DNA of 64,000 nucleotides from Apostichopus parvimensis (Eukaryota; Echinodermata; Holothuroidea; Aspidochirotida; Stichopodidae), in contig KN882911.1 in assembly GCA_000934455.1 (NCBI GenBank), positions 47,127 through 111,126 of the forward strand, given 5' to 3'. The position numbers were made by a program, and so were the translations under genes. The notes beneath the pieces were generated by a model, which saw only the letters and a program-made list of their open reading frames with translations, did not search any database and had not been told where the DNA came from. Positions 48,018-59,569 of the stretch are shown in pieces (the stretch's first letter is position 1; each line of letters begins with the position of its first letter).

Positions 48018-51000
48018 CATTCAAAGGAACAATATCAAAATCCCCTAAAGGCACAGAAAAAAACCCGGCAAGCACGCCAGCTTTCAAGAGAACAATATCA
48101 AGATCCTGAAAAAGCGCAGAAAAAAAGACAGCGATCAAAACAACAATATCAAGACCCGGCTAAAAGAACAGCTAAAATCAAACAAAACCAACTCTCTAGA
48201 CCTAAGAAGCAATCGGACATTGAAGTTATTATTAAAAAATTCAAAAATTCTTGCAAAGAAGATCAACAACTGACGTACAGGTGTGAAATATGCCAACGCA
48301 TTCATTTTAGAAACCAGGTTATTGCATTAAAAAAAGAAGACTATAATTGTCGTGCACTGCAAAAATGCCTGCCGCCTGGTTTACCCCATAGTGAAGATGC
48401 TTCTGTTCAAAAAGCATGGATCTGTCAATCCTGTCATCGAAATATTAAAGATTAACGTCTTCCAACATTAGCAATAGTAAACAAATTATCTCCGCATGAG
48501 CAACCGCCCGAAGTATCTCAGTTAAACATGCTTGAAAGACATTTAATATCTCCTGCAATTCCATTTATGAAATTGATCTCACTAATTAAGGGCTGTCAAA
48601 AAGGGACTGTCGGACAGGTTGTTTGCGTAAAAGCTGATGTAAGTACTGTTAAACAATCTTTACCAAGACTACCAACAGACGAAAGTCTCATCAGAGTAAA
48701 ATTGAAAAGGAAGTTGGAATACAAAGGACACCACATGTGCCAGGATATTAATCCAGCGAAAATAAGAGCAGCCCTAGCGTGGTTAAAAGTTCACAACCCT
48801 GAGTATGAAGATATTCATATCGACTTCCAGGGCTTTGATGACATTTTGGATGATCAATTGATTCACACTGACCAGCCCGAGGAACATGAAGATACTCTAC
48901 TGATCAAGGTAGTTTTCATCCAGATGAAGTTTCATCAAACGACAGTGACAGTAATGATACTGGTGATAACGAGAACGATCAGAATGACAATGTAACAAAT
49001 ACATCAGCTTCTCTGTACTCATTTCTTCACCCAATTGACTTTGCTCAGTACCTGGCTGATAAAAATGATACATCGATTCTATCAGTTGCTCCAGGCGAAG
49101 GTAACACACCGCAAAAAGTTCTTGAAATGGAAGCAAAATGCTTTCCCGCAGAGTTTCCAGATGGTTCAAATACATATAACGAGAAAAGGAAAAAAAAGGT
49201 TTCGCCATCACGTAACTTTAATTCTAGATTGTTTTCCGCAGATAATAGGTTTGCTCGAAACCCCGAATACATATTTTTGGCTTTACATGCAACGCAGGTT
49301 CAGCAGATTCATTCCAACATTTCTATCGCAATAAGAATAGGTTCTACAAAAACTGCAAATGGCAAAGAAATCACGGCGTCTATGTTACGAGATCATGAAC
49401 AGGTCAAACAACTTATTCAACGAGACGAAGGATATAGATTCTTGACGCAGATCAGAGGCACACCTGCATATTGGGAAAAATCGAAACGATCTATTTGCAA
49501 TGATTCGACAATTAGGAATTCCCACATTCTTTGTCACATTTAGCGCCGCTGATAGACGTTGGATGGAAATAGACAATGCCATCCTAAGATCACAAGGAAA
49601 GCCAACTATGAGCCCGGAACAGTACAAGTATGAGCCCGGAACAGCACAAGAACATGACATGGGAACAACATTGCGATATCATCATGTCCAATCCTGCAGC
49701 AGCTGCTAGAATGTTCCAGCAGAGAGTGTATACCTTCATTAATGATGTCATTATGTCTCAAGCTAACCCGATTGGCAAGGTAGAGGATTACTATTACAGA
49801 ACGGAGTTTCAGCAAAGAGGTTGGCCACAAATTCACATGGTTATATGGGTAAAGGATGCACCACGGTTGAATGAAGACCCGGAAGATAAAGTTACAGAGT
49901 TTGTTGATAAGTATATTTCATGTAAAGTTCCACCCGAAAATGACAAAGAACTATACGAAATTGTAACCAGCGTACAGCAGCATAGTAAAAATCACACAAA
50001 ATCATGCAGAAAAACTGGAAAAGTATGCCGTTTTTATTTTCCGAAGCCCCCATCCAACAGAACGTTTCTTTGTCAACCTGTAGCCCCGTACAAGGAAATG
50101 TAGAAGATTCTAGTTATAAGGCAGCCCTTGAAGAAAGAGTGGAAGAAGAGAAGAAAGCCAAACAAACGCTGAAAACAATTTTGGAACAATTGCAAGATGT
50201 TGACAATACTGACATAGATAAGTTCTCCATACAGCAGGAATAACACAGTCTGAATTTGAGGGTTATTTAGCATTAGTGTCGCAAAGGCAGACCAGTTACC
50301 TCAAACGACAAGTCAAAGATCAGTGGATCAATAATTATAATCCAGACCTGATTCGCTGCTGGAATGGAAACATGGACATTCAGTATGTAATGGATGCTTA
50401 TGCTTGTGTGATGTACATGCTTTCTTATATAACAAAAACTGAAAGTGAAATGGGTGATTTGCTGAAAAATGCTCAAAAAGAGGCCAGAGAAGGAAACACC
50501 GATGCTGTAGCACAGCTAAGAAACTTGGAAGTGTATACCTTCAAAACAGAGAAATCAGTGTCATGGGAGCTATATATCTAATCTGCAGCATGCCTTTGCG
50601 AAGTAGTACACGAAATGTCAAATTATTACAAACGTCTTTGGACGGACAAAAAATATCCTTACCACTGAATCAACTACAAGCAAATGCAGGAAAATCTGAT
50701 CAAGTCTGGATGCCATCTCAAATTGACAAATACTTAGGTAGACCCAGGACACATAAATACAACAGCATGTGTATGGCAAAATTTTTCTCAAATCACAACC
50801 AAGTATCAAACCAATCAGGCAATGTCAGTACAGATTTAGATAGAGAATCGGATGACGAAACAGAGGAGGACACAGATGAGAAACTGTATGATGAAACAGA
50901 TTCTCAAGATTTTCAAGTAAGAGAAGAACAACTATACGATGAAACACAAGAAGAAAATACCATGACTGCGTCTCATCAACAAGACAATACAACACCATCT

Positions 51001-51400
51001 AAACAGCGCCAGAAAACAAAACCAATTCAGTTGCGAAACTGTTCCGTGAAAATGAAAGAACGTCAACGGAAACCAGCTGTTTTTCGCTACCCACGAATTT
51101 CAATGAAGAAAGATAAAGAGCGATATCATATGAACATGCTTCGCTTATATCTACCTCATAGAAATCAACATGTCAAACCGGCAGATTATCCAACCTATGA
51201 AAGTTACCACTTGACAGGTTACACAACAATTAACGGCAAGAAACTACAGGTTAAACAAGTAGTAACAGAAAATATGAAAGGACTTCAGGATGTAGTCGAT
51301 TTGCAAGATGCTTGGGCAGCAATTAATCCACAAGGTGAACAGCAACGTCTTGATGATAAGTTTGACCATGTCACCCTTGTAGACTCTGATGATGATTTTG
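48018..51400 (+). pseudogene. Helentron Rep region: zinc finger, Helitron N-terminal domain, HUH nuclease
   Basis: Starts with lysine-rich repeats around QYQDPEKAQKKR, then a zinc finger (YRCEICQRIHF...WICQSCHRNI, to 48452) followed by TAA in frame. A DUF6570-like part follows (ISPAIPFMKLISLIKG, RVKLKRKLEYKG). The Helitron-like N domain has NRFARNPEYIFLAL, YRFLTQIRGTPAYW and LGIPTFFVTFSAADRRW. The nuclease motif that is normally H-x-H reads WPQIHMVIW near 49820, with Gln for the first His. The tyrosine motif is intact as [10 protein letters not shown] (about 50420). Frames change near 48.9, 49.5, 49.65 and 50.1-50.6 kb. The region then continues open to about 51.6 kb, with KYLGRPRTHKYNSMCMAKF and YPRISMKKDKERYHMNMLRL. 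Confidence 0.8.
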
Positions 51401-51499
51401 CTGAATTAGAATTACCAGAACTTCAGAGACGAAATAGATCTCATGCAAATGACACACCCAGATGTGCGATTAAAACATGTAATCCGCAAATAACTGAAG

Positions 51500-52870
51500 A
51501 CCAAGCACAGTCCATGATGCGTAAACTAAACGATAAGCAACGTCAATTATTTAATCGTATCAGTAAATGGTGTGACGACAAAGCAAGAGATCCGACAGAA
51601 CCGCCATTTCACTGGAGGTGCAGGAACGGGAAAGTCACATGTTATCAACTGCATAAAATACTATGCACAAAAGGCATTCGCATCAATGACCGAATCTTCC
51701 GATAATATTACAGTGTTATTAGTTGCTCACACTGGAACAGCTGCGTTCAACATCTCAGGTGAAACAATCTGTTCAGCCTTAAAAATCAGTCCAAAATCTT
51801 CCAAAGACTACAGACCTCTTTCAGAAGAATCACTCAACACACTTCGCTGAAAGTATGATCATATGCAGCTCTTGATTATCGACGAGATCTCAATGGTCAG
51901 TGTACAGCAGCTATCATACATACACGGACGGTTGCAACAAATCAAAGGAACATCCCATACTTCATATTTCGGCAATGTATCTATCTTGGCAGTGGGGGAT
52001 TTCTTTCAACTACCACCAATAAGCCCACCAACACCATTATGTTTTCCGCACGAAGAAATCTTGAAAGACCTATGGAATTCTCTTTTTCAAAAGGTTGAAC
52101 TGACTGAAATAATGCGCCAAAAAGATGACGCTGTCTTTGCCCAAATGCTCAACCGACTTCGTGTACGGAAACAAACTGAACCACTGACAGAAGCAGACAC
52201 ACAGTTGCTAAAATCACGAACAGTCAAAGACAATGCTCTAACAGCTCCTCCTGAAGCTTTGCATTTGTTTTACCTCAACAAAGACGTTGATAGCCACAAC
52301 GAAACAAAGCTTACCTCCTTGAATACTGAAATATTTACCATCAGAGCCGCTGATGTTGACCAAATGGGTGGAAGAGTCATAAAAGTCCATGAAACACCAC
52401 ACACCACATCACGTAAAGATGATACATCGTTAGTTTCATACCTGAAATTAGCAGTTGGTGCCAGTACAATGCTTATAGCTAATGTTGATGTATCAGACGG
52501 TTTGTGCAATGGTGTCTCCGGTACAATCAAAGGAATTGAATTTGGACGCTCGATTAACATGCCAAAAGTTGTATACGTCAAGTTTGACAGTGAAAGAATT
52601 GGGACTAAGACACGAATATCACAACCTATACCACCACAGTATTCAGGATGCGTCCCTATTACGCCACGCAAAGACATCTTTCAGCTGAAAGGAAAAACTA
52701 ACACAACGTACAAGGACAAACAACTGAAAAAGCGGTAATATCTATGAAAGGTCTCAGAACAGCAATGGCTTATGTAGCACTCAGCCGTGTCACTCGTCTG
52801 GAAGGACTGTATTTAGTTAATTATGATCCATCACGAATTTTCTGTAACAAAAATGTTGAGACTAATATTG
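51500..52870 (+). pseudogene. Helentron PIF1-type helicase
   Basis: Motifs in order: LNDKQRQLFNRI, Walker A FTGGAGTGKSH (about 51610), Walker B LLIIDEISMVS (about 51870), VGDFFQLPPI, ELTEIMRQKDDAVFA, and motif VI AYVALSRVTRLEGLYL (about 52765). It would unwind DNA during rolling-circle transposition. Interruptions: a frame change just before Walker A, TGA at 51848-51850 in an otherwise open frame, and a frame change near 52730. Confidence 0.86.
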
Positions 52871-52929
52871 CAAAGATGACTACATATGACTTGTCGAGAG
52901 CTAATCCACTACTTGAACTCGATCACAAC

Positions 52930-53556
52930 CAACATTTCATAATAGTTCGCCATAACATACAAAGCTTATGTCGACATATCGAAGACCTTAAAAACAACAC
53001 ACAAATGAAAAAAGCGCATATCATTTGTTTATCTGAAACATGGCTTACTGACAACAGCAACTTAGATGACCTACAAATGGATGGCTACACTCTTGAAACC
53101 GTGAACTCTGGAAGAGGTAGAGGCGTGGCTATTTACATTCAGAACGGAGTGAACTATTCCCTGCTTCCACTTGTGAGCAATGACTGTGATATGCTCGCAA
53201 TCAGGACATATGGTGCAACAAATTTGTTAATTGTTGTTATATAAAAGCCCATTGCAACTAGTTCCAATGTATTCCTTAATGAAATGAACAACATCACTGC
53301 CCAAACTGAACTTTTAGATACGGATCATACTGTATTTGTGGGCGACTTTAATATCAACTTGATGAAAGATGGCGTCTTGCCCCCTCCAGCACTTGCAAAC
53401 TATTTCCAAGTTATATCTGAGCCAACAACTGCGAAGGGTACCCTGCTTGACCACATTTACATCAAACCTCGACCTCATAATGATGAATATGTAGCGTCAG
53501 TGTTAACCAGCTATTACAGCTACCACCATCCAGTGTTCATTGCAATTAAACGATAA
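52930..53556 (+). pseudogene. Helentron C-terminal AP-endonuclease domain
   Basis: Directly follows the helicase in frame. Blocks: VRHNIQSLCRHIEDL, IICLSETWLTD (with the catalytic SETW), GRGVAIYIQ, VFVGDFNINL and GTLLDHIY, ending YYSYHHPVFIAIKR. The last motif is normally S-D-H; here it reads S-Y-H. A TAA at 53242-53244 replaces the Tyr of the usual I-Y-K-P, with the same frame open on both sides. It resembles endonucleases of CR1-like non-LTR elements, the accepted relatives of Helentron endonucleases. Confidence 0.85.
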
Positions 53557-54290
53557 CGAAATTTGCCAACCCATTCCAAAACTGTATACAACATAATATA
53601 CCGCATGGTTCTATCTTGTGCTCTTCAAATTTGTCAGATTTTGTACCTTAAGATGTAGTATTCAAGATGTACTTTGAAGATATTTGTTGTAAAGTGCTTT
53701 GTTTAAACCGCATGCTAAGCTTAAGGCGCTATCAAATACCGCTTATTATCATTATTACTAAAGTCATGAAAATGTAACCTTTTGCATTTGTCCGGTGTAA
53801 AACCTACATTTTTATCCTACATAATTAATTAAAATGTCTAAGTATTCACTTAATTATTCTCCAAAATTAATGATCAATTGCTTCTATATGGATACTAGGC
53901 GCAAACTCAATTTAGTTTAAAGGCTTTCAAATGTACATACAAGATGATAATATCGTTCAATACATTCTACATTCTCAATAAGATATTGGGCTACGTGAAC
54001 ATTGTTTTGAATAAAAAATATTTGACTTCACGAAATATATTGTCAAAGGTAATTGATTTTCTAAATAAGTACATCAGTAAAAATATTCCTTATTATGTAT
54101 ACACTGTTTTAGTGAAATATCTCATTTTGTATATATTAATTTAATTTCACACATATTTTATCATTGTATAATATATAATTGCATTATGACTAACATGAAT
54201 ATTTCTTTCGTGCAATAGGAGTTCTGAGGGGAAATTCCCTCAAAGATCGTCTGGTCCGGTGGAACCATATTATTGTTCCATTCAGAAACG
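53557..54290. other. Sequence downstream of the Helentron
   Basis: Very AT-rich. Contains the LINE-like tail words at 53695-53760; the 3' end of the Helentron should be in or near this stretch, but no terminal hairpin could be assigned with confidence. At 54253-54320 ggtccgg and ccggacc form a spaced inverted pair. Confidence 0.4.
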
Positions 54291-54319
54291 AGTCAATACC
54301 TAACGGCGGGTCCGGACCA

Positions 54320-54590
54320 CTGATGAAGAGCCCGTATTTTTCTTTCAGTTTTGCTAAAAGTCGATGTTGACCTCTGCATAAGACCTGCGGTTATGGGGTC
54401 AAAGGTCAAATGCGGTCATCTAGGTGTCAATGATTTCATTTACTCCGATGCCTATGATAATGCGACTAACACATTATGCATTGCTTTTCAACAGTGTCTA
54501 TGAGGTATACACAAATTTAGGGTGAAAGGTCATGAAAGGATAAATGGCTGGGTCTGTGTCACTACCGTGACATAGTCATCTCTAGTTTTC
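54320..54590. repeat. Second AGGTCA-family repeat copy
   Basis: Contains tgttgacctctgcataagac, ggggtcaaaggtcaaatg and tgaaaggtcatgaaagg, the same vocabulary as the field at 34.3-36.1 kb. Confidence 0.65.
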
Positions 54591-54779
54591 TTTGTTTCTC
54601 TGTTTTCCTTTAATCTTGTTGATTTAGTATGCACAAAATGTGTCAAAATAGTGAGGAATGTCTTGAAGAATGGTATCCTCAGCTTCCATCAATTTGTTGT
54701 TGGACATCAAAGAAGACACTTGTTTGTGGGATTGTGGGCTATTTGAAGCAATGGCGAAGATCCTCTGAATATAATAGTT

Positions 54780-54950
54780 TTGGCACTTTAAAGTGTTGGG
54801 TATAGCTCTTAGCGGGTGCAGCAACCAGCACTTTATCAGTGCTGTGTTTTGCACTTGGGGTGCTGTCCCTAATAGGGCTCTTACAAAGTGCTATGAAATA
54901 GGTCTTTAAGTGCTGAAACCAGCACTTTAATTTTCAGAGTGTAGGTAGTT
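54780..54950. repeat. AGTGCT-rich palindromic repeat
   Basis: Starts ggcactttaaagtg and ends cagcactttaattttcagag; agtgct or agcact recurs about seven times in between on both strands. Possibly a small MITE; no target duplication seen. Confidence 0.5.
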
Positions 54951-55905
54951 GAGAGACTTTGTGTACAGTATCCCTCCAAATCATCTTTAAATTTCCATCC
55001 TGCAAAGATTTTCAATAAAAACTGCACCAGCAGCAGCAATTTCCACCACACATATCTTTAATGGCCATAAAAAATGGTTTATATTTGAATTTTTCCTAAG
55101 TTGACGTCCCACTTTTAAGGATATTCCATGATTCTAGCTGATTTGAAGGGAAAGTGTACAGAAAGTTATGTAAAATGTATCTGTCAACTACATATTCTCC
55201 TTTCAAATGTTTGCTTCCCTTTCCGGTCTGTATATGTTTATTTTTATTTATGACTATTCACAACATCAAAGATAACAATTTAAAAAATTAATTTTTTTGA
55301 ATGAATGAATATATTAACATGAAGTGTTCGAATTTTGCACTTCTTGCTAATTTGTGATTAGGAAACTGAAATGCACTAGTATTTTTCAGGGAGTAGCCTA
55401 AATTCCCTGACAAGTTTAGGTGCACATTTCTACAAATAAAAGCCCAGTGTAAGATTTGTTTGATGGAGGGAGATATCACTTTTGAATTACACTCATTTTC
55501 CACCAGAAGTGGATAGAAGCAAACAGGTGTGATGCCAGAGGTATGGACTGACAACAGATTTTGTTCACAATCTATGCTTGCACCTTGGAATGAATAAGTG
55601 GCTGGTTTAGAAATAATTCTTCATGCTTGAGGTTCACTTTTTGTTTGAAAAGAGACAACTTCAAATGTACATCAAATGTACAGTAAAAACAAAACATATT
55701 AATTGAATCAAGTTCCTCCACAATGTTACATTAATTTTCCTATTTTACCTGTCAAATTCATTTTGGCATGAATGGGTGATGTGTCTATGCAGCTCTCTAT
55801 ACAGTGTGTCGACTTTTTTAGTTGTTCAGTCCTGCTCCTGTGGTTTCATAATCACTCTTTATTGTTTTATCAATCCATTTAACACTTTCAATTTATTGCC
55901 CACAG
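54951..55905. other. Intron before the second SET exon
   Basis: AT-rich, no gene recognised. A pyrimidine-rich stretch leads to the acceptor cccacag at 55905. Confidence 0.5.
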
Positions 55906-56098
55906 TATTCATGCTACAGACACGGCCTGTGTTGCGAAGATGGTGAATGATGGGATTGGCAGAGAGGCCAATTCTGTTATGAAGAAACAAATACTGGAAG
56001 GAAGAGTCTGTCTTTGTTTGTTTGCCCTAACAGACATGAAACATGGTGAAGAACTCCGGTACGACTATGGGCAACCAGATTTACCATGGAGAAAGAAG
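55906..56098 (+). CDS. SET-domain methyltransferase, C-terminal SET exon
   Basis: 193 nt, phase 2 in and phase 0 out, with clean AG and GT borders. Together with the exon at 23696 it completes a SET domain: CIHATDTACVAKMVND, then GRVCLCLFALTDMKHGEELR, then YDYGQPDLPWRKK. The E-E-L-x-Y-D-Y-G block is the conserved SET C-terminal motif. The usual N-H-S substrate/cofactor motif reads N-D-G here, a feature I recall from KMT5A-like proteins of fish that are joined to recombinase-like sequence, so methylation activity is not assured. The post-SET piece PWRKK ends at the donor. Confidence 0.86.
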
Positions 56099-57515
56099 GT
56101 AAGAGAAATTGTAATGCTTGAGTAAAAAATTACTGGTTTGGAGAAACATCATATACAAGATAAAGTACAGGTTACCCAGTATACGAAGGAGATCGTTCAC
56201 TGAATACTACTTGGCGGAGGATCTTGGACATACCTGCAAAGAGGGGCATGAATTTGCTATGCCACTATGAATTTGCTATGCCATGGTGATCAAGTTTCTT
56301 ACAGAACAAATCATAATGGTGGGATGCAGGACAAAAATGATCATATTGAAGGAGTTTGCCCCTTTGGAGGATATCCGCCTGGGTCGTTCACTTTTTGTTA
56401 CCCATCTGCCTTAAAATTATGGTCAAAACACTGAGCTCAGAATGATAAGATAGCTACCGAAAATGTACAAGACTCAAGGAACGAAAATAAACATCAAGTA
56501 GGGGTGGTGCATTCTGAGAAAAGATGCGGTCACCTCTGTGTAAAGAAGGTATGGATACTCTGTGTAAATTGAAGCAGCCTATACTATGGTCTTAACAAGA
56601 CTATGTTAGATAGAAGGTTTTAACCTTCCGCAGGATTTAAGCAATAGCTCTTACTTTTTCAACCATTAACTATAATACGTGTTTCCTGAAGAAGAAACAA
56701 CGGTTAGAAATCAATCAGCAAGGTAACAGGAAAAAGTATGTTAGTAAAAGGAGGTTTAAAATTAAAACAGTTTCTTAAGCATTGTCATAGTCTATCCATT
56801 AAATACAACTTGACAAGAAATTTTCTCATTGATTGGGGGATTTAAATGTTGGAAAAGCCAGGGCAATAACATATCTGAATGATATACCTCAACCATGATC
56901 TTACAGTAACCACTTCAAGATATTATGTGCTATTTATTTTTGCCTTTCAAATTGAATTGATTAAACATTAACTTACATACTACAAGCACAAGGACAGGCC
57001 AACTGGAAATTTTGGTCAATAAACCCACTTGGTTTAGGTAAAATGTCAAATTCGGCTCAGGTTTTGTGCTTCTGGAAGTCTGGAAACAGTTCCTGCATTA
57101 TGTATTCAACAAAGAATTACTCAATTGGTTGAAAACTATTTTGATTATTTTCCGTGACTGTACAGCATTTTCAACAATTGGTGTGGGTCAATGGGCATGT
57201 CATCAATGCTGATGCTAACACAATATCATTCATAGTGTATTCCACTTGAAGAGAGAGAGTAATGCCACTTACCTATCTATACCGTCTTTCCTACCTATAC
57301 ATACTACACATGAACTTCACTCTTGTTCACTTTTTCTTATGTTACTATTTTTTCCGGTTCTGAGCACGAACTTGTCACCATAACAATGACCAAGTGGATG
57401 TAAGTAGTCTTATTTAACAAAACCCACTCGGTTTCTTTGCAGCATATACTCTTGAAAAAATTCATACTAGGAAGGTGCAGTTAGAAAGAATTGTCTTCTT
57501 GCTGTTTTCTTCTAG
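56099..57515. other. Intron between SET and linker exons
   Basis: No exon or element recognised. Confidence 0.5.
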
Positions 57516-58776
57516 GATATGCCGGAATCTACTGGGAAACATCATCCTCAATTTGATGAAGAATCAGGGGAACATTTTGAAAATAGAGGGGAGAATTAGT
57601 TTAATCCCTTGAAATTGTTGTTGTATTGTTGATTTTCATTTTAATCTGGTATGTACAGTACTGTAAATCTATCCACTTGTCTGGTGATCCTTTTAATCAG
57701 GTGGAATGAACAACCCTCTCTCTCCCTTGATGAAAATGAATCATCTTTGAAAGGCGAGTTTATCTAAACCAGAAATGAAATATTGTCAATGCATCTCTAT
57801 CAACTGTGTGACTAATTATGCTATTGCCTATACTATGTTTCAGATGAACACTCTTCTGATGAGAAGACGAGAGAAGTCACAAGAGACCGAAATAGTGAAA
57901 TGAAGACTACAAGTCAAGCAAATAGTGCAAAGAGAAAAGTAAGTTACAAATTCTATCTAGTGCCATCACCCACAGCATGAGAGTTTGGGGGATTACTCAT
58001 TTTGTTGCTCATGGTAAAATCTTCATCAAGACAATTGCAATTTCATTTTAGATTGATGCTATTTAACATTGCACTTCACACTAAGAATATTAGGGACACT
58101 AATTAACTTCATTCAAATGGCAAGAACCCCCCCGGCATTTGTGCTTTTTTACTATTGGAAAGAATGAATTGTGGAAACAGCTGAAATTTATCATCACCAA
58201 GGAGAGAAGTTACTGGATTTGCAATTGTCAATAATTCACTGTTATTAATACATCTTATTTCTACAGGCCAAAATGAGACTTTCACCAAGGAAGAAATGAA
58301 GGAAGGTATGTTAATAAATGAAAGGGATAAAAGACAGACAGGAGGTTAATATGTGAAACTTGGCCTTGTAACCTAGAAAATATGTAAATAGTACTAACAT
58401 ACAAATTCATGATATATGTTTATAGACTGAAATAAGCTGATCAATTGTAAAGTCAACTGATTATACATACAAGCTACTTCTGAATATGTTTCATTCTTCA
58501 TTCCCATTTTAATAAGTATTGAGTGCATTTTTGCACACTAACAATGTACATTTGGAAGAAAATCATCTTACTTGTAACACACTCTCTATTCACTGAATGT
58601 CTGACGAGAGCTAGCTACATACGGGTGATATTTGATATTAAAAAAAGTTAAATTGTGGAATCTTGGTTTGAAATACAAATATTTTACAAGTCCTCTTGCT
58701 GTTCTCTTTCAGCACTCAGCTAAATATGTCCTTTCGGATGACTCCGAAGAATCAGCGGAGAAGAGTGACCATCGAG
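57516..58776 (+). CDS. Acidic linker exons of the SET-recombinase gene
   Basis: Three short exons. 57516-57588 (phase 0 to 1) gives DMPESTGKHHPQFDEESGEH. 57844-57938 (1 to 0) gives DEHSSDEKTREVTRDRNSEM and ends KRK. 58713-58776 (0 to 1) gives HSAKYVLSDDSEESAEKSDH. Phases link them to the SET exon before. The first and third are paralogous including their downstream flanks (gagaattagtttaatcc versus gagcattagtataattcc). At the first one the donor GT reads GG, so it would be skipped or read on to TAG 57597-57599. Skipping would bring phase 0 to a phase-1 exon, so either way this transcript path seems damaged. Low-complexity acidic linker, no known domain. Confidence 0.6.
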
Positions 58777-58950
58777 GTGAGCATTAGTATAATTCCTTCA
58801 AGTTGCTGTTTGATTATTGATTTTATTTTTTACCGAACACTCTCTTATGAAAAAAACATTACCTAAGTTGTCACCTATTTAATAGAAGTGCGGTAGTAGC
58901 AACCTCCATTTTATGTAGTGTCTGAATTGGACTGCTGATGTGTTGGAATT

Positions 58951-59001
58951 GGACTTTCCTCAACTCATCTCAGGTACTTTGAGATGAGTTCAGGGGAGTC
59001 C
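58951..59001. repeat. Imperfect hairpin
   Basis: aactcatctca (58962-58972) and tgagatgagtt (58980-58990) pair exactly over a 7-nt loop, and the flanking ggact/agtcc extend the stem with mismatches. Confidence 0.7.
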
Positions 59002-59569
59002 ACTTATGGTCGAATTACTGCTTGAGGAAGGATCAGAGGTGGGGGGGGGGATGTTGGACACCTCATCCCAACATTTTGATTGGGGAGACTGGATAAGTTT
59101 GATCTCAATCCAAGCTGCATTACTTTTACTTTCTTTTTGTGGGAGTCCCAATTGAGACAAATATTGGCCCTTGTCTCATGCATAGGTCATAAGGCCAATG
59201 ATGTGACTACACTTGTGGGAGAAGACTGCACCAATAAGAGAGTATCCCTAACTACTAAAAGACGAAAATGTTATATCCCATGATGTTGAGGTGGATTAAG
59301 TGGAATTCATAAACAAGTCATTGTGTCTTCCTAATTGTTGCGATAAGCATTAATATCAACAACATATTTAAAACCTAATGTATACAATTCCTAAATTTAT
59401 CCATATTTAGCCTGTACATCAAAAGATTTAGATGCTCTACATTACGACAATGGATGCCAAAGGAATGGCATGGATCTACTGGACTTAGCTACATACAGCA
59501 CTGCATAATAGAAACATTTAATGTAAAAAGATGTGTAGTTGTCCTAATTTTTTAATTGAAAGCTGTTAG

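Larger units (their letters stand above)
46749..53556 (+). mobile_element. Helentron (Helitron-type rolling-circle transposon)
   Basis: About 6.8 kb of same-strand coding sequence in the order cysteine-peptidase-like domain, zinc finger and DUF6570-like region, Helitron N-terminal domain, Rep nuclease, PIF1-type helicase, AP-endonuclease. A C-terminal endonuclease after the helicase marks the Helentron branch. The first frame runs from 46749 to 48995 with only two in-frame stops, so this copy is fairly young. Later parts contain several frame changes. The ends were not pinned down. On the right, 53695-53760 has aaggcgctatcaaatac plus (ATT)-rich sequence, resembling a LINE-type tail. On the left lie the tandem arrays of 44-46 kb, which may belong to it. 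It sits in the 32-kb SET intron. Confidence 0.88.

Noticed and set aside
58267-58306. Possible small exon (QNETFTKEEMKEG) with AG and GT borders
   Set aside because: Its phase does not fit between the neighbouring linker exons (phase 0 out of 57938, phase 0 into 58713), and in the fitting phase it contains a stop.
59080-59283. 67-codon open frame between linker and recombinase exons
   Set aside because: No similarity to either module and no fitting splice borders in the needed phase.
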